Origin: Lithobates sylvaticus
Lineage: Eukaryota; Chordata; Amphibia; Anura; Ranidae
Direction: 5' to 3'
Length of the DNA stretch: 64,000 nt
NCBI GenBank assembly: GCA_028564925.1
Contig: CM053033.1
Coordinates: 114,114,252-114,178,251, forward strand
This document shows positions 22,091-33,565 of this stretch, piece after piece; positions within the stretch are counted from its first letter, which is position 1; the number at the start of each line of letters is the position of its first letter. The position numbers were made by a program, and so were the translations under genes. Below the pieces are notes generated by a model. It did no database searches. It worked only from the letters and a program-made list of their open reading frames with translations, and was not told the origin of the DNA.

Positions 22091-22614
22091 GCATGTAATA
22101 CAAAAAAAAGACTAAAGCAATGATGTGAATATGTAATAACAGACGTGAATATGTAATAACCAGAGCCCACGATCCTTCCAACAAAACCTTGTAGGTGAAG
22201 AAGATACAAACTCCAGCTCTGCAGCAAAGTGTTTCTGGAAATGTTTTAAAAAATGCCCGGGTCCTCTCCTACCGTCTGCAAAATGTTCTGAAGGAAAAAA
22301 TGCTCCTGTTGCATATAACTACTGCCCATACACTGGTATAAATTTAGAAACGACACAATAAAATTGCACACTTTAAAAGGGGTTGCTATGTGGCAGCATG
22401 GAGACTTTTCATTGGAACACCTGCAAAGCTCCTATAGTAAACAATATACAGAACAACGGCTAAGTGCAAAGCCCAATACATATACAAAGCAATCGGAATT
22501 TCAACTAGTACCTTGCTTATTTAAGTAAAGTCAATTCTGATTGGTTGATAGAGTTCTTCCTATATCTGCCCCACTAAATCTTATTTTAGTCATGCAAGAA
22601 ACACCAAAGTGTAC
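22091..22614. other. No gene seen; intron next to the FIBCD1 donor
   Basis: Single-copy-looking AT-rich sequence immediately downstream, in gene orientation, of the exon ending at 22615. Confidence 0.5.
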
Positions 22615-23082
22615 CTGTATAAGTCTTCCTTGCTCACTCTGCAGAGCCCCCAGCTCAGACACTAGTCCATTCTGTCCTTTCCTTAGGCTCTCCCAGTCAG
22701 CCCGCTGCCGGGACACCTGGGAAACCATCTGTGTCACTTGGTCCACCAATCCCGCCAGCATAGCCCTCTCCTTTCCCACAGCCACTTTCAGCTCTGAGTC
22801 GTGGTCAGCCAGGGCGGACAACAGAGAAGATTGCAGGCCATCCATTCGTGGAAGAGGGTCCGGACAGTTGGGGTCGATGAATATACTGATGTGGGAGCTG
22901 TCTGCTCTTTCTATGGTGACCAGGGCATTGGGGTCTTCCATGTTGGTTGTAATGACTGGCGGAGGCTCTGTGGAAGGAGCGTGGTAGTGGTTCATGAACA
23001 GAACTGCTCCAGTGACGGTTACCGCCAATAGGACAGCGACAGACAACAGGACTGTACATAGGATGTAACCACAGCTTGTCCT
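22615..23082 (-). CDS. FIBCD1: FIBCD1 exon with transmembrane segment and stalk
   Basis: A 468-bp exon of 156 codons, phase 0 at both ends. It begins RTSCGYILCTVLLSVAVLLA then VTVTGAVLFMNHYHAP: a short cytoplasmic end followed by a single hydrophobic membrane segment (about residues 6-29 of the exon). It continues with a PPP-containing linker, ALVTIERADSSHISIFIDPN CPDP, and an alanine/leucine-rich, probably coiled-coil stalk ending ELGALQSEQGRLIQ. Recalled human FIBCD1 has RPSCGYVLCTVLLALAVLLA, VERADSSHLSILIDPRCPD and ALQSEQGRLIQ in the same positions. The acceptor is TTTGATCTTGCAG just above 23082 and the donor is GTACAC below 22615. The frame is fully open, as expected for a live gene. The product is a type II membrane receptor with a ligand-binding fibrinogen-like domain encoded beyond the left edge of the window. 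The preceding exon, with the start codon and about 24 residues, was not found. Confidence 0.95.
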
Positions 23083-25199
23083 CTGCAAGATCAAACAAGA
23101 AAAAAAAGAAATCAGCCAAAACATTTTAAAAAGGAATACTAAAAACCACTAATAAAAAATATTATTTCACTCTCCATTAGATTGTAATATCTTGTTAGCA
23201 GGAGTGTTATTTTGTGTCTTGATTTATTTTATCAATAATGTTCAGCCAGTTTTTAGTTTCATCCACATGGCCCTGTCATATACTTCACAAAACAAACTGC
23301 TGCCCAACATGCTTTTGGATAAGGGGAGTTTTCAGATGGGCAGCTGGAGGTTGTGCAGTGTTTATCTCGCAGGAGCTGCTGGAGAGGATGGGTTCTCCAT
23401 GCTTTGCCTCAACCTCCTTAACAATTTTAGCCCCTCTGACACCCTAGATTAAATGAACACAGCTTGTAACACCACAGAAATAACTAAAGGCAATATCAAA
23501 TACAAAATAATGATGCTTTGTTAGAAAACGGACACCAAATGGATAGTAAAGGCAAGACTCGATATATTGTCACACAAGGTGACGATAAAGGCAGGAAAGT
23601 GGTTTAGCAATAGTAGTATAACTCATCCTAGATTATGATCAATAGTCAGCAGTAGGAATAGGAGAACACTATGCACTAGAATCAGCATAAACAGTAGCAA
23701 GATCACTGTACGTGCAGCAGCGGACAGTATGTTTGGATTAACTGCATTCAGGAGACTATATTGCCAAGGTGCATTAAGGGTGACTATGCTAGACCTAGGC
23801 CTAACTGGACAGAGGTATCCTTTAAATGAGTAATAGATAAGGGCTTGTAGAGTGGCTTTATAGGGGCTTTACTGTGTTCTTCTGCCAGCTATAGTTGGGT
23901 CCCAAAAACAGCATGCAGTGTAGGTGCTATATTAATAAATATACTGTTTCCAGAAACTTTGCCCCTGCTATCAATGTGAGAATGGTGGGCAGTAAACCCT
24001 CTAACTAGTACCTGCGGTGCATCTGTAGACTCCCGCTTTTGGAAAGGTGCCCCTAGTCTGTATAGATGGCCCTGGTGATCTGGAGTGAAGGAGGGGAGAG
24101 CGAGGGCACTCCGGTCACCCTGCAGTAAGGGTGCAATTAATGGGATCGCCGCCATTAATGTAGTGCTGCCCCTGTGTCACTGTTCTCAGGCCTCAAGCTC
24201 TGTTCCCCACCGGTTTGGTCTCCCGCAGAGATGTGGGCACATAGACTTGTGTGCTCACATGGATTCCCGTGCTGCCAAGAGGTGGAAGTTTCCAGTGCAG
24301 TGCAGTTAATAGCTATTGCACCTCTCCCCTCTGCCTCAGTGTTCTCTGGGAACTGTATTGTAATGGGTCTATGAGTCCTATTCTATGGCTTATGTCCTGG
24401 ACTCCAATTCCCATGATCCTCAGCGTCTTGGAAAAAAAGTCCATAGGCTCTCCTGGCTATAGCTCTCCCCCTGCTGACTGGAGGGGATAATGCAACACAA
24501 CATCTAGAATATCAGAAGAAATTGATAGTAAAACCGACTGTAAAAAGGACAATGTCTTCTTTTCCCTGTTTCTGTAATTCAGCATGTGGCTGGTGAAAGG
24601 CAATCAGCAAGCTTCACTTGTTAGTCACAGCACTGTGCAATACAGTAGACCCCAGTTGGCTTACAGTGTTGTTTTGTCTCACAGGCTGATGTGCAGGGAA
24701 TTACAGGAGGTTAGTACAAACATAGCCCTAAGTATCATTTAAAATAATTGTTTTTCACAAATACATTAACTGGTTTAAATGGAGATTGTTTTGTCCATAT
24801 TTGTCTACACTTACACTTTAAAACAGAACTGTGGTCAACAAGCTGAAAATGTCCCTTCCTAGGTATGGCTTCTAGATGTTTTTTTTCTTCATTGTTTCAT
24901 GTTGTCACTTAACTGAGTTCTGCTACTGACAGTGTGAAGACATAACTGGAACAAGAGAATGGAGGACAGTAGGATGAGTCATGTTGACGCAAGTGACATT
25001 TTATGCATGACTAAGTCCTTAATTTCTTTTGTGTCTGCCCGATTCCTAATGAAATTTTTTTTCTTTAAGGCCTGAAAGTAATATTGAAGTGCCTTTTCCA
25101 TTCTTACTTCCTTGCTGTTGCATATTTCAAATGTTGTTTTTCATACATGGAGTTGTACAGCTCCCCCTTGTGGGCATATGCAAATTAGGGAACGCCTAT
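23083..25199. other. No gene seen; FIBCD1 upstream intron or flank
   Basis: I looked on the minus strand for a short exon resembling MVNDRWKTMGG, the recalled human start, and found none. The sequence around 24035-24490 is moderately GC-rich with small open frames but has no recognisable domain. No paired element ends were seen. Confidence 0.45.
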
Positions 25200-25203
25200 T
25201 TAA

Positions 25204-25975
25204 AGAGGAACTGCAGTCTGCTTACATAATTTGTAATAAAAACCTCTTTGCCATTCTAAAGCTTCCCTCCAACCACTTTGCATATTATTTATATATACAG
25301 GGGGTCCCCGGGTTACGAACCCATTAGGGACTTTCCTCCTGTTTGTAATTCGGAAATGTTCATAAGTTGGCCGCGCATATGCAGAACGACAATTACGGAC
25401 ATTTCCAATGTTCTGTTGAATGCTGTTCTGCGCATGCCCGGCAAATTACGGACATTTCCGTTATTTTTCGAGGCTCCGTCTGGCTGGGCATGCGCAGAAC
25501 GGCAGATGGTCCACGCAGAATGGCAGAGGGTCCCCGCAGCGCCCTGTTCGTAAGTAGGAGTGGTTCGTAAGTTGGGCGTTCGAAAGTCAGGGACCCCCTG
25601 TACTGTGAATCTGTATTTGCCAAATATGCTACAGAAATCTCCCTTCACTAAGTCTGGCTGCATCCATTTTAACTGTGGGAAGCTGAAGCTGCGGCTTCTT
25701 CACTTCCTGGATTTACACATAGGCACACCTCCAGCTCTGCAGCTCTCATTGGCCCTCTTATGACTCATCCCCTCTTTTCTTCCTGGAAAACTCTCACGAG
25801 AGTTAGAGAGAGAGCTGTGCATGATATCTTAAGCCTAGGCTAATGGCCAAACAAGAAAGAGGAAGTGGGCTGTATAAGGTATTTACTGGCAGAAAAAAAA
25901 TGTTTTACTATCCAAAGTTAAAACAACAAGGACAGACGATTTAATAGATAAAAAGATGGAAAAAAAAGGTCCGCT
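25204..25975. mobile_element. TTAA-flanked MITE carrying a nested mariner-type MITE
   Basis: Flanked by TTAA at 25200-25203 and 25976-25979. The ends AGAGGAACTGCAGTC and (reverse complement of the right end) AGCGGACCTTTTTTT share a short terminal repeat of about 8 bp. The interior is non-coding and is interrupted by the complete TA-flanked element at 25298-25600. Confidence 0.65.
25298..25600. mobile_element. TA-flanked MITE, mariner/pogo type
   Basis: The terminal repeats are CAGGGGGTCCCCGGGTTACG and (reverse complement of the right end) CAGGGGGTCCCTGACTTTCG, flanked by TA at 25296-25297 and 25601-25602. The interior has repeated CATGCGCAGAACGGCA and ACGGACATTTCC motifs and no transposase. 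It is inserted in the TTAA element above. Confidence 0.88.
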
Positions 25976-25979
25976 TTAA

Positions 25980-26900
25980 GGCCAAATCCAGAAAGCGTGA
26001 AATTTAAATAGTGTATCAATTACTTTATTCCTCAGTCTTAATTCCAAACACTTCTTCCTAAGCCATTATGTAATGGATCAAGGTCATAGTTTCCTCTATG
26101 AGCAAAGCTGATATCCTGTCCTGAGGATTAGACATTTTTCCCTGCTTGTTATGTTCTTGGGCATTGGCCCCCTCACCGCCCTGTGTGTTCTCCTGCCTCT
26201 GGAGCCTTTGAGAGAGGACCCTGCTGCTGGAAGTCTTGCCTCCACCAATAGGAGGGGTGCACATCAAGCAGGCATTGATTTGGACACCATAAGAAGGATC
26301 CCAAGAAGCAATAGAAGAAAAGAGAAGAGTCATCATCTGACCATGGCTTAAAAAAAAAAAACGTTGAACAGGGATGATTTTTATTTCAGAAGAAACTTCT
26401 GCTGAGGAAGTCATGTGATACTGTAGCGACACATGTAGGGTGATACAGTGTACGGAGCTGATGATGTCTGTACCGTATGTATCTTTTTGTAGTGCAGCAG
26501 GATTGCGAACAATTGCATCCCATCAATATATTGTCCCTACAAGAGGAAGTAACAGCAAAGGAGGATCAGAGTCAGCACCCTTAAAGGGTAATCGCGCTAA
26601 TCAAAGTGATAGGTCCATTTCTCAAGGTGAGGGCAATATGGCACTAAATAGGGGTGGAGAGTGATAATCACTTCTTGGAGTGTGATTGGCACTGAAGAAT
26701 AGTATAGTATATATACTGTACTGTAAGAAATCTATCCATGCACTTTGAAAGACACGGTTTATATTGATACTGTTGTTAGTGTATGTTGGATCGGTTATGA
26801 TTTATTATGAAGTGTTAAAATTTATATGCACAATTAATAGTCACTGTGCAATTTAGCACTGGGGAAGGTGCACATGTTTTAGGGAAAAAAATTTGTCTTA
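25980..26900. other. No gene seen
   Basis: Contains CTGAGGAAGTCATGTGATAC then TGTAGCGACACATGTAGG (about 26402-26440), a motif seen in many frog interspersed repeats, and simple AT-rich sequence. No exon was recognised. Confidence 0.45.
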
Positions 26901-26904
26901 GTCT

Positions 26905-27340
26905 GTAGGGTTCAATATTGAGTTGACCCACCCTTTGCAGCTATAATAGGTTCAACTCTTCTAGGAAGACTGTCCACAAGGTTTAAGAGAGTCCATGGAA
27001 ATGTTTTGTTAGCAGGGTATTGAAATGATGTGCTGGAAGCTTATTGTTTGCAGAGATTACTTTAGTTTCATGGAGGAATATCAGAACATGTCTTTTCATG
27101 GAACAGGAACAAGGAGCATAAAAAAACACAGTGAGGAAAGCTAACACTTCCTCTCATTACATTACCATAGAATACACATTATAACACTGCAGTGCCACCT
27201 ACTGGTAAAGACAGGTATAATCCATATATTTATAGTTCACGATATAAAAAGCTACTATGCTGTTGTTCTTCCAACACGCTTGACCATTCTTCCAGAAGTG
27301 CATTTGTGAGGTCAGGCACTGATGTTAGATGAGAAAGCCT
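26905..27340. mobile_element. Tc1-like fragment split by a 0.27-kb insertion
   Basis: Two blocks belong to one Tc1-class element. The first, 26909-27005, contains TATTGAGTTGACCCACCC then TTTGCAGCTATAATAGGTTC and AGACTGTCCACAAGGTTTAA. The second, 27284-27340, contains GACCATTCTTCCAGAAGTGC then ATTTGTGAGGTCAGGCACTG. In other vertebrate copies these blocks are adjacent. It is truncated at 27340, where a Harbinger-like fragment begins. Confidence 0.75.
27008..27283. mobile_element. Unclassified insertion in the Tc1 fragment
   Basis: About 275 bp separating two halves of a Tc1 sequence. It contains CACTGCAGTGCCACCTACTGG near 27187, a motif found in several short vertebrate repeats. No clear terminal repeats or target duplication could be assigned. 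Confidence 0.4.
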
Positions 27341-27494
27341 GGCTTTGCGGGGGGTTTTAACCCTTTTTCGGCCGCTAGCGGGGGTTAAAACCGCCCCGCT
27401 AGCAGCCGAATTCCGCTGCTAAAACGATAAAGCAGCGCTAAATATAGCGCTGCTTTACCGCCGACGCCCCCACTTCCCCAGTGTGAAAGGAGCC
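27341..27494. mobile_element. Right half of a Harbinger-like MITE
   Basis: GC-rich sequence GCGGGGGGTTTTAACCC, CGGCCGCTAGCGGGGGTTAA, AGCAGCGCTAAATATAGCGC then TGCTTTACCG, ending CCAGTGTGAAAGGAGCC followed by TTA. It matches the right half of the complete element at 47950-48392. The left half is absent. Confidence 0.8.
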
Positions 27495-27497
27495 TTA

Positions 27498-29513
27498 AAG
27501 AGAGAGAAGATCTAAGGCAAGAGTGGTAGAAGAAGTAAGTATAAAGCCTCTTCTTTTTGTAGGTTTTTGGAATTGGTTTTACTTAGTGACAAAGTTTCTT
27601 TAAAAAGAATTGTAAAACAGCTATATTTTCCCTTTGACAACAGAATTTGTATACCTAAATATCTCCGCAGTGGGATAACATCTAAAGTATCTATTTTCTA
27701 CTCAGGGGGGTCTATCTATAGAAGAGCTTATAAGGCTTGAACAAGGTAAGACTGTTAATCATTATCATTACTACTTTACAACTATACACTATTTGGCTTG
27801 CTATTGTTTTTTAGTTGTTATTTAATGCTAAATAATATGCAAATTACCGAGTCTCATTCTTCTGGCACATGGTTACCATGAGCGCCCATAAACGCCCCTT
27901 CCTTTCAACGACTTTGACAGCAGGCCCCTGCCTGCAACTGTGATGATTCATCCGTGAGTCTATCCCGCAACAAAAACAAGTCTGCAGATCGGCAGAAGAC
28001 TCCCAACACGGCCAGGCAAGCAGAGGATTACATTAACTACTGCATGGGAGCGGAGTGCTTTCCTTTGCTGGGGAAGGCATAGATGCAACACAGTAGGAAG
28101 TTCCTCCAGGAAAATACAACTATTATATCAGTTTACCCCAAATGTATCAACCAAGCATTAGGGACCCTGCTAGTGATTCATCTAAGGAATTATACCTATA
28201 AATTTACCAAAAAATATATGACTTCATGTTAGTAGGTATATAATAATTTATAAAATCACAAAAAGTATCTATTTTCTTTATAGTGCTCCATGTACATAAA
28301 TGGTTATCATGTACATAAATGGTTATGTGTAAACACAACAGTATACCCGTATAAAGAGATAAATAAAAATAATTAGCTTTATGTCTCCCAGAAAACAAAG
28401 TTAAAACACTTAAATGTAATGCAGGGTATTACACCACTTTTATATCCAGCCATATATTTTAATAAATCACAATTATCTTTTAATCATACGCTGTTAAAAG
28501 CAGTAAAGCATGCTGTTAATAAATTAGAAAAAGATCTAGAACTTCTAATAATCCTAGAAAAAGGTCAAATCCAACCTATAAACTCTCTACTATTAAATGT
28601 GGCCACAGAAGCATGCACAATACTAATGTTCAGAGCTGGAAAACTGGGTCTCTAAATCGTGCCAGTCATCAATTGCAATCTCCAAAACATAAAATAAATA
28701 AAAATGTATGTATTATATTGTAGATAAGGGAGCATCCACAGATTGATCAATTCATTAGAGATACTGTCACTGCCATACTATACATATGTTCCTCCTGCAA
28801 GATATGTAAATGTCACAAGCCCGCAGAATTATTTTTCGGGGGGGGGGGGGGGGGGACGCATCTTTTTAAGGTCAACCATGCTCCTGCTCCTTTGACAATG
28901 TCATGAAGGGGAGGGGCTTAGTCATTATCCGCTAAAGCGCAGGCATGTGCCCATCATATGCAGCCTCATTGTGCCGATCAAATATGGCCTTTACATTATG
29001 TATGAGGAAATGTGACTTCTTCTTGGGGAGGGAACAGACCAGACGCAGAGTTTCTTCACTCCGACAAGTGAATGGAGCAAAGGAAATCTAAACTTAAGTA
29101 GTGGATGAAAGAAGAAGCTAAATGAACCTGCAGCTACAGTATATATTTCATGGGCAAAGCACAGGCTTGCTTTAAAAATCAGCAGATGAGAGACTTAACA
29201 TCTTCAAGATCACAGGATTTTTTTTTTTTTTTTGCTACATCAGCATAGTCATTACTAATGTTTGATTCTACACGAGATCCATCTGATTGAACATGAGAAT
29301 TCCACATTCTGCTTTACTGTTTCGGCGCTTTATTGTGGGCACGGTCATAGATGACGCATTTCTTGGTAACAAGTGTCTAACCATAAATCAGTAAACGGAG
29401 TGCCTGCTGATAAACCCCTGTAAGCCATTCAAGAAGAGTTCTCACAAGTGTTCAATCAGCAGCACCAATCACAACTCTTTAAAAATATCCCAATCCTTGC
29501 AGGGTCTTTTTGT
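27498..29513. other. No gene seen
   Basis: Mostly AT-rich, single-copy-looking sequence. It holds a 19-bp or so poly-G run near 28839-28856 and a poly-T run near 29219-29233. An open frame at 28419-28655 (78 codons) shows no known motif. Confidence 0.5.
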
Positions 29514-29521
29514 TGGGTCCT

Positions 29522-30317
29522 CAGCTTCAGTGTAGAAAGACTGCACTCGGCACCAATGTGATCAAGCCAAGCAGCTCACCAGATAGTGTGGACCCTCAGA
29601 TTATAGAGTGGTCACAACAAGCGTTATGATGATATATCCAGAACTCCTAGTCACTCCAGTGATGAGGGCAACTGTATCTTTAAGCCAGGTCACCATGGGC
29701 TTCATAAATTGCACAGCAGAAAAGAGTACCAGCACATGTGCATCTGACTCATGCTCAATCTGTAAATCATCCCATGGGTCTAAACGGATAGATTTCACTC
29801 GGCTGATCTGAGGGATGCTGCAGTGAATCCCAGAACAGTTCAAGTAAATGAACACCTCAATAGTGTATGATGCCAGTTCTAGATCTGGAGCGCCACTGTC
29901 AGCACACATAGTATTGCCAGGTTTCACTACTGTGTGTGCTGACTGTAGCTCCAGATCTAGACTGGACATCCTACACTCTTGGGGTGTTGATTTGCTTAAA
30001 CTGTTCTGGAATTCACTGCAACATCCCTCAGATCAGCCAAGGGAAATCTGTCCGTTTAGACCCATTGGATAATGTACAGATTGAGAATGAGTCAGATGCA
30101 CATGTGCTGGTACTCTTTTCTGCTGTGTGATTTATAAAACCCATGGTGACCTGGCGTAAAGATACAATCTCCCTCATCATTGGAGTGACTAGGAGTTCTG
30201 GATATATCATCATAAAGCTTGTTGCGACCGCTCTATAATCTGAGGGCCAATACTATCTGGTAAGCTGCTTGGCTTGATCACATTGGTGCCGAGTACAGTC
30301 TTTCTACACTGAAGCTG
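29522..30317. repeat. Long palindrome, arms about 390 bp
   Basis: The left end CAGCTTCAGTGTAGAAAGAC reappears inverted at the right end (GTCTTTCTACACTGAAGCTG). Pairing continues through ACTCGGCACCAATGTGATCA, GCACATGTGCATCTGACTCA-type and CTCCAGATCTAG sequence to a loop of only about 16 bp near 29920. The arms differ by scattered substitutions and short gaps, by eye about 10 percent. The outermost 8 bases on each side (TGGGTCCT and CTGTTGCG) do not match, so no 8-bp duplication is seen. A 122-codon open frame on the left arm has a diverged, interrupted partner on the right arm. Confidence 0.93.
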
Positions 30318-32029
30318 CTGTTGCGATCTTCTGTCCTATATAATATCAGATGGACTCTTTTGTTTAAAGTGCTATTATGAATTTGCCGTTAGACCTTATA
30401 TGGAAGTTTTATATCCTTATTTATTTGTAGCGCTGCATGTACACCTTTTATATTGTCTTCTAATTCAAGATCAGATACATATCTGCTGGCTGCTTGGCAT
30501 TATTATTAATATTTTACAATCATTTTGATAATTTTTTTAAAGCGTGGATATTATCTATTTATATCTACTGCCCACAGGGTCATTGAGGCTGGGTACAGGG
30601 GACCTGAGCAACAGAAGCTCCTTCAGGGAAAAGTTCTACATATATTAAATATTTTTTTTTCCCTTGACATAAGCTTTTAAAACCTGTATGTTCCAACCCT
30701 ATCCTGGTCCATAAATAGAGCAAGGTCAACCAGAAGACTACAATGAGAAATGAATGAAAATTCATGATCAATATTTTCACGTTTTGGGGTTACTATATTG
30801 CTGACATTCATAGTACTTGGGGAGAGTTCTAGAAGACCTTACCACCTGACTCGACTGTGATTGAATGGAATCAGGGGTAAACCACAGGCACCAATAAACC
30901 TTTAAAATTTTCTTTTTCATTTTAAAGCTTTTTGTTTTAGATCCAAACAAGTTGATTCCGCTCGGCACAATAACACTCTAGCAGGGTAATGCAATATGCC
31001 GCTTCCATCAGGGACTCGCTAGCAACAAATAATCTGCCCTGAAGTGATTTCAAAGTTATAACAACTTATAAACCATTAAGTAGGAACTCCCCGAGGAAGA
31101 CGCATTAAAGAAACCCCGAAACCGTATCAGTACCCAACACTGAGCTTTATTTATCGTTTACATCTTTCACTGCCGCTGCATCCCTTGTGTTGTGTCTTCC
31201 TAATTAGCATCAGCAAGCTGTTTTAAAGTGTACCTGATATTAGAGCAAAATTCTAGATTGTATCTTGTTATAAAAAAAAATAATAATAATAACTGCCACA
31301 TTACACTAGATAAAGTTAACTAATGAAGCTGGCATATATAGGAAAAATTACACACTAGAGTCTAATTTTATTTTGTTACCTGCAGCCTTGGATATGTCCC
31401 TAAATTCATGTTCAGATCTGCTCCACATTATCTCTTCTGTCCTGCATAAAATTCTATACATCTAATACATTCACTGTTATTAATAAATAACTGGTCACAG
31501 TAACTACCAAATTTCTATACTTTTAGCAGTGAGAAGATGTACAGGTAATGTGGAGCAGGAGGACCCCGGGTGAGATGACAACCCAAGTCCTGCAATTATA
31601 TAAATCTATAGGAACACAAGAAATTGCCTTTTAGAGTGTATTTCCACCTGTGCAACCAAATTGGGATTACACCTTTTTTTTAATACTTGTTAAATGTTCT
31701 CATTCACATAGCTTAAAAAATAAATAAATCACTGCTTACTTTTTCTAATGCTAAGGTGGGGACGTATGTTACCATAATGAACCCTGTCTGTACTGTGCTG
31801 ACAAATCTCATTATTAGTTGTAAAGTAGATCTGACACCTGTCTGTCCTAACAAGGGGTTAAGGATCCCAGGGCCTGGGTTCAGCACTGTATGATATTGAG
31901 AGGAAATTCAACCTGCTCCAGGCCTTTTCTCTCTATTTTCAATTTTAAATGGTTCAAAGTAGCTTGTAATCCCCCCAAAAACCTGCTCCAAAGAAATGGC
32001 CAGAAACGTAGTAAATGTGTTTTTTTTTA
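30318..32029. other. No gene seen
   Basis: AT-rich sequence. Around 31085-31135 there is GAGGAAGACGCATTAAAGAA then ACCCCGAAACCG, resembling part of a common frog repeat. No exon was supported. Confidence 0.5.
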
Positions 32030-32600
32030 ACCACTTCAGCCCCGGAAGGTTTTTCCCCCTTAATGACCAGGTATTTTTTTGCGATACGGCACAGCTTTAC
32101 TTTAACTGACAATTGCGCGGTCGTGCGACGCTGTGCCCAAATAATATTGATGTCCTTTTTTTCCCACAAATAGAGCTTTCTTTTGGTAGTATTTCATCAC
32201 CTCTGCGGTTTTTATTTTTTGCGCTATAAACAAAAAAAGATCGACACTTTTGAGAAAAAAAAACAAATGTTTTACTTTCTGCTATAATACATATCCAATA
32301 AAAAAAGTAAAAAAAAATAATTTCTTCATTAACTTAGGTCAATATGTATTCAGCTACATATTTTTAGCAGGGCTGCAACATTGCGGCGGACAAATCGGAC
32401 ACCTGAAACTTTTTTGGGAACCAGTGACATTATTACAGTGATCAGTGCTAAAAATATGCATTGTTACTGTACTGACAGTGGCAGGGAAGGGGTTAACATC
32501 AGGGGCAATCAAAGGGTTAAGTGTGCTCCTAGCTGGTGCTTGCTAACTGTGTGGGGGATGGTCTGACTGGATGAAGACAGAACACAAGATCTCCATCTTC
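32030..32600. repeat. Interspersed repeat family A, copy 3
   Basis: Starts TTAACCACTTCAGCCCCGGA then AGGTTTTTCC and runs through GACAATTGCGCGGTCGTGCG, ACAAATAGAGCTTTCTTTTG, ATACATATCCAATAAAAAAA, AATATGTATTCAGCTACATA and GGGGTTAAC motifs to the area of TCTGACTGGATGAAGACAG. The left terminus is clear and the right end is gradual. Confidence 0.82.
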
Positions 32601-33344
32601 TTCCCTGTCAGAACGACGATCTGTCTTGTTTACATAGGCAGATCGGCCGTTCTGCCTCTCTGCAGGGATCATTTTTTGGCTGTCTGCTGACACTCTAAGC
32701 TCTATTGACTCATAGAACGTACGTTATTTTGGGTCTGAGCTATCTGGTAAGCTCACATCTTCATTGGTGGTGGTCTTGTCACATTGGTGATTGCAAGATA
32801 TTTTGCCCTTTCGGTCATTTGAAGAGTCTACGAACTTCTGACCAATCACTTGGGACTTTTGGCATGATCTTTAAACGCACAATTTTTTAAACCTAAATGT
32901 TTGTAACACAATTTTTTGCAGCTTATTGCTTCAAAGTTCAAACCTGTCTTGGACAGTTTATTATGTGTTTATTTTATGTTCACATATGAGTGATGCCAAT
33001 GTTGCTACACTAGTCATTTTTAACTATTTATTGTTTTTTTCTGACACACATTTGTCATAAAACTAGGTGCCATTACTTGTCACTATATAGTGTGTCATTT
33101 GCACATATGGTGGCTCTTATATGTGTTTAAGTTATGTTATTATTTTAGTCATTCTCTAGCGCTACACTTTATATACCCACTTTACGTTCGAAACTAATTC
33201 ATCCAGTTGTTGTGTTAGCTGCTGTCTTTCCATTGAGTTTTGGGCAGCGCAGTGTTCTCTTGAATTTACAATCCTATGAAAGGAAACACAGTACCCAAAG
33301 TAAATAAGTTGGCCCATTGCCATATCCCTTAAGCAGGGAGGGCT
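32601..33344. other. No gene seen
   Basis: AT-rich sequence. TAAGCTCACATCTTCATTGG and similar stretches may be repeat-derived. No exon or RNA gene was recognised. Confidence 0.45.
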
Positions 33345-33565
33345 ACATGTGACCCCTCCCCCTTCCCCCCTCCCACCTCCCTTCCCTCCCTTCCCCCTTC
33401 CCCCCTCCTTCCCTTTTTCTTCTTTTTCTTCCCGCTTTGTTGACGTTTTTTTTCTCTTTTTTCTTCTTTTACCTCTCCCTTCCTCCCTTCCCCCTTCCCC
33501 CCTTCCCCCTTCCACCCTTCCCCCCTTCCCCCCTTTTCCCCTCTCCCCTTGCCCCCTTCCCCTTG
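33345..33565. repeat. Polypyrimidine tract (CCCCTTCCC-rich)
   Basis: About 220 bp almost purely C and T on the plus strand, made of CCCTTCCCCCCTTCC-like units, interrupted once by CGCTTTGTTGACG near 33433. All frames are open, and the resulting glycine/arginine/glutamate-rich minus-strand frame (33162-33767) is an artefact of the composition. Confidence 0.95.

Larger units (their letters stand above)
2968..22614 (-). other. FIBCD1: FIBCD1 intron, 19.6 kb
   Basis: Bounded by the donor GTACAC (22614 downward) and the acceptor CTTACAG (ending at 2968), with both junctions in phase 0. At least half of it is identifiable repeat: three complete hAT elements, a TTAA-type element carrying an L2-type LINE tail, a Tc1 fragment, an L1-like LINE, and several minisatellites with units from about 17 to 37 bp. 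No other host exon was recognised inside it. Confidence 0.85.

Noticed and set aside
29601-29969. A 122-codon minus-strand frame in the left arm of the 29.5-kb palindrome as a possible gene
   Set aside because: Its partner on the other arm differs at many residues and is not open throughout. Replacements do not look conservative, and no family was recognised.
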